Position numbers and translations under genes: made by a program
Shown here: piece after piece, positions 47,178-58,120 of the stretch
Numbering within the stretch: position 1 is the first letter of the stretch
Layout: the number at the start of each line of letters is the position of its first letter
Notes under the pieces: model-generated
What the model was told of the DNA's origin: nothing
Seen by the model: the letters and a program-made list of their open reading frames with translations, nothing else
Databases searched by the model: none
Source: Scalesia atractyloides
Lineage: Eukaryota > Streptophyta > Magnoliopsida > Asterales > Asteraceae
Reading direction: 5' to 3'
Length of the DNA stretch: 64,000 nt
Assembly (NCBI GenBank): GCA_947069175.1
Contig: CAMTDV010000019.1
Coordinates: forward strand, 75,887,358 to 75,951,357

Positions 47178-48480
47178 CAGGGGCGGATCTACAGCCTTTG
47201 AGGAGGTTCCCAGGAACCCGTTCGGTTTGTAATTTATAATGTAAAGTCCTAAAGAAAATACAGAAGGAACCTTTAAATATGTGGCAGAGGAAGCTGTTAA
47301 TAAATGTGTGTTCTGGCACAATGGTAGAGCGCTTTGCCCAGTACAAAGAGGTTCCGAGTTCTACTCTGATTAAGAGGCTTTTTAACTTTTTTTTTCGTTT
47401 TACCCACATACTAAGGGTGCTATGTCAACAGATTACATATTGAAATTCTAACAGCCAGGCGACCCAATTACAATTTATTATTATTGGGTTGTTTGGATAA
47501 GGTTTTTCGGTTTGGCAAATATAATTGAGCAACACCTTTTGGAAATGGTTTAACTTCATGAGTTTCAAGAAAACCGAACACTGTAAATTTAAAAAAATAT
47601 GGCCCTTCAACTAATTTATTGAATCTCACCAAGATTGTTAGCAGATTTCATTAAAGCATAAAACACGTAAACGAAAAGTAAGAACTGAAGTGTTGAAATT
47701 AAACCAAATAACTTACAACAAAAATCTGCAGTATTGAAATTAGCGACTTTTGTTAAAATCAGAGGTCGAACCTTATTACTCGTTTTTTTGTTGATCAAGC
47801 TTTCAATCGCCTTGGAGGAAATCAGATTGAATAAAACTCAGGTTTAACCAACTACCAGAAGATGTCTCACCCAGAAACCCGATGTAACCCCAAATCATAA
47901 TTGGGTCAGCCGGTCTATTGGGTTTACGATTATTTTTTAACGTATCGCCAATGCTAGTTTAAGTGAAAAAAGGTTGGAGGTGGTTATATGTTAAATAAAA
48001 TATTTTAAAGTAAAAAAGTAACAAATTTAAAAGTTTAGAGGGAAGTACAACAAATAAACCAGATGAAGAGGGGTACGTTTAGTATCACCTAACACTAAAC
48101 ATAGTTTAGTACATGTCAACATGATTCAAGCATCAAGTGAAAGCTGAATGAATGGAACACATGAATCACATATTCATAAACATCACAAATTAAGAGAATA
48201 ATCTAAGTGGCTCCTCAACACCTTTATTCATTCTATATTTAAGCATAAGTCATAACTACTTTCCATCATTCAATATCTAGCGCATCTTATTTATGTTATG
48301 TGTTTTTAAATTTATCATGACGATGTTCTTTTTTTCATTATGTATTGTCTTTTTTTTATGCGATGAATCTTACCCGACCGAACCATCGATCCAACCCGAT
48401 TTTTTTATGATCGGACATATAAAATTGGAACATTTAAAAAAGTGAACCCCTTGAAAAAAAAAATCATGGATCCGACACTG
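47178..48480. mobile_element. Non-autonomous hAT-like DNA transposon
   Basis: Terminal inverted repeats CAGGGGCGGATCTA and, at the other end, TGGATCCGACACTG. A perfect 8-bp target duplication GTAGTATA (47170-47177 and 48481-48488) is the hAT signature. It is 1303 bp long with no transposase-like reading frame. Near 47310-47375 it includes a tRNA-like text with GGCACAATGGTAGAGCGC, possibly an older SINE fragment. Confidence 0.85.
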
Positions 48481-48488
48481 GTAGTATA

Positions 48489-49860
48489 CATAAATTTTAA
48501 TGTATGAGTAAATATTTACTTTATCTTTTATAAATTTTTAAACATATAAATAATATTTGACAAAAGTACGGCAAGCTCCGTGCTGGGTACATGTATGACA
48601 TCGCCAATTTTTATATTAGCCTGAGTATTCGGGATTTCATACTATAAAATAGAACTTGATGTCTGGAACGACGACTTTAACGTTAAATTAGTTATAAAAT
48701 ATAACCAATAAGAACGACTACTTTAATGTTACATTAGTTATAAATATAACCAATAATTCGTTTAGTAGGCTATCCATATCAAGACCAAACTAATCTAGAT
48801 GATATTTATATTTTGAGTTGAAACTATAAAAACACTACAAAGTATATTAATTTGAAAACTTTTTGGATCAACTTTTATATATTCTAAGCTACTAATCGAG
48901 CAGTATGGTGGGTATTCTTGATTAATACTGTGATAGTTTAAAGTCCTAGGGTTAAGTAGTATTTAGATGTCGATATTATTTTTAAAAAAAATATACATTA
49001 AAATTCATCACTTTATCATAAAAATATGTATGTTCTTAGTATTTAAATAACAATAAATAAATGTTACATGTGTGTATGTAGGATTTTGGACGATAATTTT
49101 GTTGATAATTATGTCATTTAATTTGTTCTGATGTAAGACACTAACTTATCAATATTCGACGACTTCAAACCAAAATTCACACTGGTTTACAAGATTTAAA
49201 AAAAAAAAGAAACTATCCATGACAACATCTTACACCCTTTAACATACTTGAAACGCCACTTTCTCAAATTTGGACTACTTTAAAATAAATTCAGAAATCT
49301 GAGTGTTTTTTTATTATGTTACAAGAAAAACGCCGCAACAGCGACGTGGTCAATAGAGGTGATAAAGAGATTGCCGCCGCTAAGCCCTTGAATCTGAGTG
49401 TAGGATCGGGAAGGATTTCTTGCAGTATGGAATGGATCCTACGTTTGGGGTTTTATCGTACCAAACAAAATAGGGGCGACAACAATAGCCCGACATGTCG
49501 CCGCTTTTGCTCCTAAAAAATACTAGGGATACAGGTTTGTAGGTTTTCAATATATTTTCTTCTTTTGTTTTCATAAATAAATATTTATTATCTTTCTTAT
49601 ATATATATATATATATGTTTTTGTGTATTTTTTTAATATGTATATTAACAAAATAACAGCCAAAAAAATAACACTGCTTTTAGTTATATTACATATTTAA
49701 TAATAGTGATTAAAGAAATATTAGCGAACTTATCTAAAACAGTCTCTATCTATCTTTTGAGATATTAACATAATTGATATGATTATATAAATACAGGTAT
49801 CATAATTGATAAGTTTTGTTTGATATGATTATATAAATACAATATGTAATTAATAAGTTT
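48489..49860. other. Intergenic, AT-rich, with a dispersed repeat and a GC-rich island
   Basis: 48567-48595 (TACGGCAAGCTCCGTGCTGGGTAC with flanks) recurs at 58421-58445. A GC-richer island at 49320-49540, with AACGCCGCAACAGCGACG on one side and GACATGTCGCCGCTTTTGC on the other, resembles the subterminal part of a CACTA-like element, but clear ends are missing. No gene. Confidence 0.4.
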
Positions 49861-50128
49861 GAAATAATGGATTTTAATAATCCAACTTATTAACCGTTGG
49901 TCGCAACTTAAAAAATAATTAGTGGTTGTCCCACTTTTTCAAATATTGTAAAATAATTGACCTAATTAATAGAACCTTAATTTTTTTTTTGTCCCTTTAT
50001 CATTTTCGGTTTATTAAAGGTCCTTTAGTTTACAATATATGAAAATGTGAAACCACACTGGTTATTTTTGAAGTTGAGACCATTGCCGGCCAATAGCTAA
50101 TAGTTAGGATTATTAAATCCATTATTCC
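49861..50128. mobile_element. Mutator-like MITE, copy 1
   Basis: Long terminal inverted repeats start GAAATAATGGATTTTAATAATCC; the right end reads GGATTATTAAATCCATTATTCC. A direct repeat TAATAAGTTT borders it on both sides (49851-49860 and 50129-50138), which fits the 9-10 bp duplications of Mutator-like elements. Same family as 52928-53207. It has no coding capacity. Confidence 0.85.
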
Positions 50129-50167
50129 TAATAAGTTTTGCTCATATATTGAATAGAGAAATATATA

Positions 50168-50690
50168 TAGTGGAAGGTTCAAATGAGAATAAATTTTTTG
50201 TAAGAAGAAAAAAGAAGAAGTTTCAACCAATAAGTATGATTCATTTTACTTCATTTAATATTTGCATTTAATTTTAATGTAAGGGTATAATTGTAAACTT
50301 ACATAAATCATTAATTTCTAGTCTTTCTCTTTAATAGTTAACTAAGTTAATTTGTAACTTATTTTCAACTTATATATTTTTTCAAAAAATAATATTTAGA
50401 GTGTAGGACAAATTACTAGGTGTGTAAGATAAATTATGAGTTGTGTAGGATAAACTACGAGTTGTGTAGATTAAATTTAAATATGTGTAGGATAATTTTT
50501 GAAATACGTAGGATAAGTTTTAATGTGTGTAGACAAAAAAAATTAGTGTAAATAATAATAGCATTTATGAGTAATTAATTACTTAATGATAGTAATAAAT
50601 GAGATTCAAGAAGAACTACAAATTATTTTATCATTTTACCTTTTGTTCTTTTTCTTCTCAAAAATTTTCTTCTTAAATGAACCTCCCCTA
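50168..50690. mobile_element. TA-inserted foldback MITE
   Basis: The left end TAGTGGAAGGTTCAAATGAG and the right end TTAAATGAACCTCCCCTA are imperfect inverted repeats that extend about 50 bp into GAAGAA-rich arms. It sits between TATATATA runs, consistent with insertion at TA. The middle (50398-50530) has about six degenerate GTGTAGGATAAA repeats of 22-28 bp. Confidence 0.7.
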
Positions 50691-50925
50691 TATATATATA
50701 TATATAGATATATTATATATATAAATTAGTATTTGTAAACTAGATTCATGAGAATAGCAATTTTTATCAATTGATCAAACATATGAATATCTTAAACGTA
50801 ATTAAAAAAATTTTAACAAGCAAAGATTATTCTTTGTATCGATTCAGAATGCTTGATTTTTTTACATCGATTAAAGTGACAAATTTCATATATCTTGAAC
50901 CGATGAGATGATGCAAAATGAGGTT

Positions 50926-52141
50926 TTAAGCCCATTTTGCCATCAAAGACATCCCACCAGCACCAAGCAATACTGCTATGTAAGATTTAATTTGTAGCTT
51001 AATGCTTCCTTGAAGCTTTACACCCATGAAATCCGCCGCAAGAAGATCGACCAACGCCATGTAGATAAGAAGTCCAGCTGATGAAGCGTTGAGTAGTCCA
51101 ACTGTGATCAATGAACTCGCACTGTTCTCTTTGTATGTCTTCGCCAACGCAATCCCTAGAGCGATCCCGAAGGGGGTCGTTATCGAAAAGAAGAACACCA
51201 TGGCTGCTTTCTTCAGTGTCTTATATTCAGCCTGTTAATGTTTAAATACTTAGTTATATATAGAGAGCGAGATATATATTATATAGAGCAATTATTATTT
51301 TTGTAAAACCTGAAGAATGCAACCACCAAGTCCCATGCCTTCAAACATTTGATGAAAACAAAGAGCTGCCACCAAAGGCCTTATTGTGCATACATCATTT
51401 GAAGCCCCAACTCCAAGTCCAATCACTATTGAGTGAACTACTATTCCAAGTTCAAGAACCTGATGATCAAATTTTCAAGTTGTTTTAGTTTTTAAAACAT
51501 AAAGCAATCATGTAAAATGTTAATATTTATCTGAAACAAACCATGGCTACGACACGATAACGAAGAAGTTGTCCTATCGCGCCCTTTTGGTGGCCATGAT
51601 TGTGTCCATGAAAATGCATTGCACCACCACTTGCAACCGCCATCTCCTGGTCTCTAGTAACAACTTCACCACCTTGATCAGCCGCTGCTATGGCGTTGTT
51701 CTTCGATGTATACATGCTTGTAGCCATCGAGTCCACCATGAGTGTGAAAATAGCTGATAACATAGCAACAAAGCCTGTAAATGGAAACTTATGCCACGGG
51801 TTATCAGCCAAGCAGCTCGATCTCAACATGTCGAAAGAATCAGGCAACACATGCATAAATCCAGTTGCCAAAATGATGCCTGAAGCAAAAGCTTTCACGA
51901 TCACAAAAAGGCTACGGTCTGGGCTAAGGGCTGGGATGGAACGAGTGATTAGAGGTAGGCATACCCCGATGATGCTTGTGATGAGGATAGCCACTATACC
52001 GATGATCTTTAAAGGTAAGGCCTTGGATTTATTATTACATGGGTTATTGGTTTTATCTTCACATTGTGCCAAGGCTTTTGTGCATAAAGATGTCATTAAG
52101 ATGAATAGGAAAATTGAGATCATTTTTGAATTGGTAGCCAT
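50926..52141 (-). CDS. IRT/ZIP-family Fe(2+)/Zn(2+) transporter, intact
   Basis: Three exons, 52141-51542, 51459-51310 and 51231-50926, with GT...AG introns and codon-phase junctions, give 351 residues, the usual length for plant ZIP proteins. It starts at the ATG that opens a signal-peptide-like hydrophobic leader (about 1-25), followed by a Cys-containing outer segment and TM1-TM3 (FMHVLPDSFDML, ENPWHKFPF-like DNPWHKFPF). A variable loop holds the His-rich HFHGHNHGH. TM4 and TM5 carry the metal-site residues His209 (VVHSIVIG), His236 and Glu240 (CFHQMFEGMG). TTPFGIALGIAL and GLLIYMALVDLLAADFMG lead to a KWA end. The sequence is closest to the IRT1/IRT2/ZIP8-ZIP10 group, which takes up Fe(2+), Zn(2+) and related metals at the root plasma membrane. 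Exact orthology is uncertain. TM4 has Gly216 where the family usually has Ser. Confidence 0.93.
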
Positions 52142-52927
52142 GCTTACTTCAAGATTTCAAGAATTTTGTTTGTTGGGATATGTTCTATTAATGAAGCTCA
52201 TAGTGGTTGATACTTATAGAAGCTTGTGACGTTTGGTGGTTATATATAATAAAGGGTGCTTACTATTACTAAAATAAACAAAGTTGAAAAAGTCATTGGA
52301 ATTAATTTCATCCAAATGTATAAATGTGCTTAGTTGGTAAATTTGTAAACGTAATTAAAATGTTACAACATAAAATGACAAAATACTCGTTAATAACCTT
52401 CCACATTGTCACGTTCGTCACTTCCAGTTACCTACGTCTAAGATCATACAGTCTTGCACATAAGAGACGAATTATAACAACACATGAAGATCGCTTGATC
52501 GATAAACATTTTGATGGATTTTAATTGTGAACAATGAGTTTGGATACATACTTTTCTTTATTTCTGTTAATGAACCTCTACACATCTCTGTTACTATTTT
52601 TTTAACTGCTATCAGTCAATATTTGTGAATAGATTTCACATAATATGATGATGAGCTGATGTAGTTAAATAAATTTGGGTCTAAACTCTAGAGATTTGTA
52701 TTCATATTGATACTAGAGTTTTGGTTTTTAATTGATTTTAGATTTCTACCAGGGTGATTCAATTAATGATATTTTATTTTTGGGTTTCTCTAGTAAGGAA
52801 CAGAACGATTTGAAAGAAAAAAAAACACAAGGAAACGTTTGGGGGCAGTCAGATTGTTTGTTCGTTTTCGATTTTGATTCTTATTGCTCTCTTTTTGATG
52901 GTTCAACATCATTGTGGTTTGATTTTA
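52142..52927 (-). promoter_or_regulatory. Upstream region of intact transporter
   Basis: About 110 bp upstream of the start the minus strand has TTATATATAACC (near 52236-52248), and CTATAAGTATC lies closer in (near 52212-52222); either could be the TATA box. The first 60 bp match the left copy. I see no further motif I can assign and no gene up to the MITE. Confidence 0.45.
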
Positions 52928-53207
52928 GGAATAATGGATTTGAATAATCCAAACTATTAGTCTTTGGCCAACAACAGTCTCAACTTAAAAAATAACCAGT
53001 GGTGGTCCTAAATTTTTACATATTGTATATTAATGGACTTTTACTGAAAAACCTTAATTCTTTTTGTCCCTTATCCTTTTCGGTTTAGTAAAGGTCCATT
53101 GGTTTACAATATATTAAAAAAAAAGTGAGACTACTACTGGTTATTTTTTAAGTTGTGACCGTTGCCGGCCAACGACTAATATTAGGATTATTAAAATCCA
53201 TTATTCC
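52928..53207. mobile_element. Mutator-like MITE, copy 2
   Basis: Ends GGAATAATGGATTTGAATAATCC and GGATTATTAAAATCCATTATTCC. The inverted arms include CAACTTAAAAAATAACCAGT and its reverse complement, which makes a long foldback. Flanks TTGATTTTA and TTCATTTTA form a 9-bp duplication with one mismatch. Same family as 49861-50128. Confidence 0.85.
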
Positions 53208-53333
53208 TTCATTTTATTCATATGTTTTATCAAAGGTTTATCTAGTTTTGGGTTTGGATAGAAGGAGTGTGAGTATTCCGGTAATATTTGAACTTTCCAA
53301 AGGAAAATTTAGAATTTCATAGCATGTTAGAAG

Positions 53334-53493
53334 TAATGTTAAATTCCTATGATTGATAGAATTTAATGGAATATTTTCCATTTATAATTCTATGAGAAAC
53401 CAACCAAACACAATAATGTTAAATTCCTATGATTGATAGAATTTAATGGAATATTTTTCATTTATAATTCCATGAGAAACCAACCAAACACAA
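53334..53493. repeat. Tandem duplication, 80-bp unit
   Basis: Two adjacent copies start TAATGTTAAATTCCTATGAT and end GAAACCAACCAAACACAA, with only about two differences. The block may lie inside an older MITE. Confidence 0.85.
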
Positions 53494-53818
53494 AATCTAA
53501 AGAATAAATTGTCAATTCTAATTCCGATTCCCTTGAATTTCATGAACTAAATGCGCACTTAACCTTAACAATTAATTACTCCTATTTTCTCCGATCAGAA
53601 GTCGTTATATTAGCTATACTAGTTGAAATGATTAAAACTTAGTCTACACTTTTTACTAAAAAGCAACATCTATGCCTACACTTTTGGTGAAAAGCCTCGA
53701 ATAAGCCTTAGTCGGTGCTTTTTAGTAGAAAAAATGTCGGCTAAACCTACGATTTTGATGAAAAACATTGACTAAGACCCCGCTTTCTTGAAAGTGCCAG
53801 CTAAACCTGTTGTTTGTA

Positions 53819-53942
53819 ATTTTCTCTATACTAAACATGGATAGATGGCCCTGGTGGGTAATATTTTATACAATTTAATAATTTTCTCTATATTAAACAT
53901 GGATAGATTGCCCCAGTGGGTATTTTTTAAACAATTAATATT
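53819..53942. repeat. Tandem duplication, 62-bp unit
   Basis: ATTTTCTCTATA(C/T)TAAACATGG followed by ATAGAT(G/T)GCCC and GTGGGTA occurs at 53819 and 53881. A single, diverged copy lies at about 2345-2375. Confidence 0.8.
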
Positions 53943-55339
53943 AGTTAATCACTTAATTTGGAATGTTATTTGTTCCAATATCAAGAGCATTTGAATCTCA
54001 TAAAATGGTTTATGTAGATACGAGGTTAAAATCTCGTGTATTGCAGAGATTTAATAAACACATGTATTAAATATGTTGAATAAATATAATTTAAACTGTT
54101 AACACATATAATGAATTTTAAATGAATTTTTATGTGCTATTTACTTATTATAACATTTTACTTTTTTTTATTATGAAATTAGAAATGTGTGTATTACACG
54201 TGTTATTTTTATGTGTTATTTACTTATTATAACATTTTCCTTATTTATATATTATTATGTTAGAAACTTGTGTATTATACGGGGTTGATAATACTAAATG
54301 GTCATTAATAAGTAGAAAAAACATAAAAGAAATAGATAAAAAAAGAAATATTAAATAAATAAGAGATAAAGTATTTTGTGATTTAATATTATTATTTTAT
54401 AGGAGAGAAGCGAGATAACATGATTTAATATTATTATTTAATAGTAGAGAAGAATATAAAAATAAAGCTTAGAAAACACCAGAACTTGATACGTGTTCTA
54501 AAGAATTTTTTTATTATATAAAATAATAATAATAATAACAATAATAATAAAAGATAAAGATTATATATTCCTAAACACAAAATCACATATCGTTTATTCC
54601 AACGTATCTTTAAATAGATCATGAAAATTATCCTATATATTATCCTATATATTAATAATACTAACATATAAATACTGTTTATTATATTATATATATATAT
54701 TATATTTATATTAATACTTTTATTATGTTAATATTATAATACTAATTAATTTTCTTACATTTTTCAGATTTTTCTTAATTTTAATAAAACAAAACACATG
54801 AATGTAAACAGAAAGGGTAAATATGTCATTTCATCTTCAAAGTAACAGATTAGTGATGTCAGCAAGCGGTAGGGGTTCCGACACATATCCTACTAATCCT
54901 TGTTGCCGTGTGTTGGCTGAGAGGGACCAAAAGCATCAACATGTTTAATTATATCTCTGAGTGACCTTTATCGAACCCAGAGCTTAACGGAGTTCGGTTA
55001 TGCTCCCAAGAATACCCCAAACCTAACTTGAGGGGCCAAAGTTGCTTAATATGGAAGTTAATTGAAGTTATAAGGTTGAGGTACTGAACTTGACAAGGAA
55101 GAAACATGTTTGGCTGACTCGAAGCCGAGTCGTGGGCCGCGACCGGCCTGGCCTACCTCTCTCGCGCCCTGCGAGAAGGTGCCGGTGACAGCCAACATGT
55201 GGAGTCGTGGCAGCTTGCATGTTTTGCTTATATCCGCGAGTTTGCCACCATCTAGCACCTCAAGACACATCCCTTAACACTTGTACTCATCCTACATTAT
55301 TTCTAAACACCTTGAATGATCTGGTTCTTGATCCTCAAG

Positions 55340-55348
55340 TATAAATAG
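55340..55348 (+). promoter_or_regulatory. TATA box of the LTR-like block
   Basis: TATAAATAGAGG, followed about 30 bp later by CATTTCTTGCACC and a CT-rich leader. A classical Pol II core promoter layout. Confidence 0.55.
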
Positions 55349-56029
55349 AGGTGTTGTGCAATCTCATTTCTTGCACCTCTTCTAAATTCAATCCTTCTTC
55401 TTCCTCTGGAGATTCCCAACTGAAGGGAGCTTCCTACTAAGTCTTATTTTCGAGCTAGGACCTTGTGTAAGTGTCCTTAACTCTCCTTTTTCAGTTTCAT
55501 AGGCTTTTAAGCCAAAGTCAAAGCGTTTACGTAAAAACGCTTTGACCTTCGGCTAAGACCATTACGGTCCAGCCATTGTTCGATGCCAACATGGCTACGT
55601 GATCGTAATTAGGTAGGTGTTAATCCCTTAAAAGGGCACCTCCTAATTACCACGTTTGCTTGGTCAATTGACGGGTCAAAGTTATAGTCATAAAAAGTCA
55701 ACGGGTCAGTTTTGAAATAAATTCATATCTAGTAATGTAGGTGTTATGAAATATGTTTTAAAACTTTAATAACTTTGTAATAATAGTTAGAAACATGTAT
55801 AAACATGTTCGGCCCATCAAGTCCAGGTCTAGGGTCGGTTCGCAACCGAAAGTCACGAAGTTTGACTTCTACTTTGACTTTCAGTTCTGACCCGATTTAA
55901 CAACTTTGGCTATTGACTTTAAGTTGTTTTAGGACCATGTTATAATACAGTATAACCCTCTGGAGTTATACTACATGGTTGTCTAATATTCTGCGTTTTA
56001 TGCAAGTATCCGATATTATGCCAATCTTT

Positions 56030-56900
56030 GACTAAAATGCCATTTTTGCATAAACAAATGTTTTAAACACCAATAAGCACACAAATGGTTTATGTACTGA
56101 TTTGTTAACTTAAATAAATTATTTTGATGTCATTCTGATCATAAGCTGCATTTTGATTAAGTGTCGTTAATAATGCTCTTAAATGACTAAAATGTCCTTT
56201 TTGGCATTTTAGAAGGTTTAAACATAACTTCTTCACCAAAACCATTTACCCACTGATGTAATATCATAAGTAGGACCTATTGGGATATTAATTCAGATTA
56301 TGAATTGAGTTGATGCATAATAATCGCATAATGTCGATAAATGACCAATATACCCTTTTTGCGTATGAAATGGTTTTAACTATACTTTTTATAACCAAAC
56401 CTTATACCTACTATTATAACATGTTAAATAACTTAGTTTGGTTATATAAAACTGATCGCGACTTCAGTTTTCATTAAACATCGAATTAATCGACATTTAG
56501 CGATATTTACCCCTTTACGGCGCATAGTATGGTTTAAAACCATAACTATGAACCAAAACTTGTTATCTATTGATTTCTAAACTTATTTCAAATATTTTTT
56601 ACATTAGGTACAAATCCCAAATATGACATCAAAGCTATGTGTGAAATGACTAAAATGCCCTTAGGGACATAGTTTGGTTTAAAATTATCACCACACATAT
56701 ATTTGATATCCTACTGATATAACATCATAAAATACATATTTTTACATAATTTTTATGACCTTGACATCAGTTTACTCACGAACCTCTTTTATAAAGCGTA
56801 AAATGACCAAAACGCCCTTTTTAGGCGTAACTTGATTTTAAAAACTAAACGGGCATACATGTTAATATCCTACTGATATAATAACATGTTTAAAGTATAA
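56030..56900 (+). repeat. Degenerate tandem array, period about 155 bp
   Basis: Six units, each beginning with a version of AATGACYAAAATGCCCTTTTT followed by a GTTTAAAAC-like text and, in several, CCTACTGATATAACATCATA. Starts near 56030, 56188, 56341, 56497, 56645 and 56800. Confidence 0.65.
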
Positions 56901-58120
56901 TGGCATATGAAACTTGTATATGACCCATCCGGTTACCCGGTTTCGCTAATATGCGAACGGTTAAGCCTACGTGACCAGTTTACGTATTTTAACCGAAACG
57001 GGTTTAACATTATCATTTTTATATCAAAATCCAGAATGTTATGTGTTTACCCATATTATACAAGTCTTAGTACTTGTCGGGTCTATATAGATTCTATTTC
57101 GGTCACCGCTTAATCTAGCGTATCGTACCGTAATTATTTAACGTAAGACTAGCCGGTTCAAGTCTATGACTTAACTAAGGACCTGTTAGCAATCTAATTG
57201 GTTAATTAAAACCGTCATTCCAGACTAACGCCTTCCGGTAGATTATGCTTGTACTTATCTCTTGATTTGCGGCTGAGTTATTATTTTCTTGAAGATTTAG
57301 CTGAGGTAAATACTTTTAACCTATTTACCTTTATACGGGCTTGGGATACGGTAAATTATTACCGCTTGGTCGGGTATGGGATCATGTTTTGTCCAGTTAT
57401 GATTTTAACTAAATCTCGTAACTCGTTTTAATCTGTATCGATTGATAACTTAAACATTGGGGGTGGGCTTGACCGTGTCTGGGATATCCTTAGGCTCATT
57501 ATAAAGTGCTAATGGCCACAACCTAAAGCACGGGGTGTAGGCATACATCCGTTAGGGCAAATATTATTATTATTATCTGCTTTCTGTGTGAAAGTTCAGA
57601 AGTGGTGTGTCAGTCGATCATGTCTCGGTTTCTGTACTAGGCCCCATATGTATTGGCAGGCTTGTAAAACTGTATACAAGGTCATTTGTACTGTCCCAAG
57701 TTATTTATAAAAATATGCCTGGTGCACTTAAAACCATTTTGGAAAATATTTTCAAAATGTGTCGGTTAATTGTATTTCCCACTGAAAACTGACGTATTTT
57801 CAAAAGGTTAAGATACATGTACAGAACGTAATAGGCCGGAAGCTTCGCATGCGTTTACACAAAGGACTTGCAACCCTTAGTAGTGACAATAAAGTCTGTT
57901 GATCTCTTTTGTACATATTTTATGATCCGCCTGTGGATCTTTATTACAATCCGCGTGTAATTATTATTTTAAACTTTGATCATTATCGGGTTGTAATTAT
58001 ATTTTAAATCTAAGACTTCCGTTGTGTTGCTCTGTGTTGTTTGGTTATGATGTTATCAACTCACGTCACAATACTCCTCACCAGGCCCACCAGGATACAC
58101 GTGAAAAGCGGGGTGTGACA

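Larger units (their letters stand above)
53208..54856. other. Intergenic, AT-rich, with two tandem duplications
   Basis: No gene. Two tandem repeats are annotated separately. The part at 53830-54000 is homologous to 2340-2450 upstream of the left transporter copy. From 54050 on, the sequence is extremely AT-rich with AAT runs. Confidence 0.5.
54857..58120 (+). mobile_element. LTR-like block, probably a solo LTR; 5' end unresolved
   Basis: Ends CAGGATACACGTGAAAAGCGGGGTGTGACA, like other Ty3/gypsy LTRs here, with no primer-binding site after it. It has a TATA box at 55340, a leader-like CT-rich stretch (55380-55420) and long text with no reading frame. The 5' boundary is my best guess: the expected 5-bp match to GGTAG (58121-58125) is found at 54868-54872, but no TG end follows it. 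Confidence 0.5.

Noticed and set aside
49320..49540. CACTA element with GC-rich subterminal repeats
   Set aside because: The composition is suggestive, but no CACTA/TAGTG ends or 3-bp duplication could be located.
52732..52947. 71-codon plus-strand reading frame upstream of the transporter
   Set aside because: It runs into the MITE end and has biased, AT-driven composition. Not a gene.
54868..54872. GGTAG as left target duplication of the LTR-like block ending at 58120
   Set aside because: It matches 58121-58125, but the following bases are GGGTTCC rather than TG, so the match may be chance. The boundary is left unresolved.
54968..55010. Text resembling part of 5S rRNA (AGAGCTTAACGGAGTTCGG) on the opposite strand
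   Set aside because: The match covers only about 20 bases with a gap, and no A-box/C-box or full-length similarity follows. Likely chance.
55058..55270. 70-codon minus-strand reading frame in a GC-rich patch
   Set aside because: It lies in the U3-like part of an LTR block just upstream of a plus-strand TATA box. No domain is seen.
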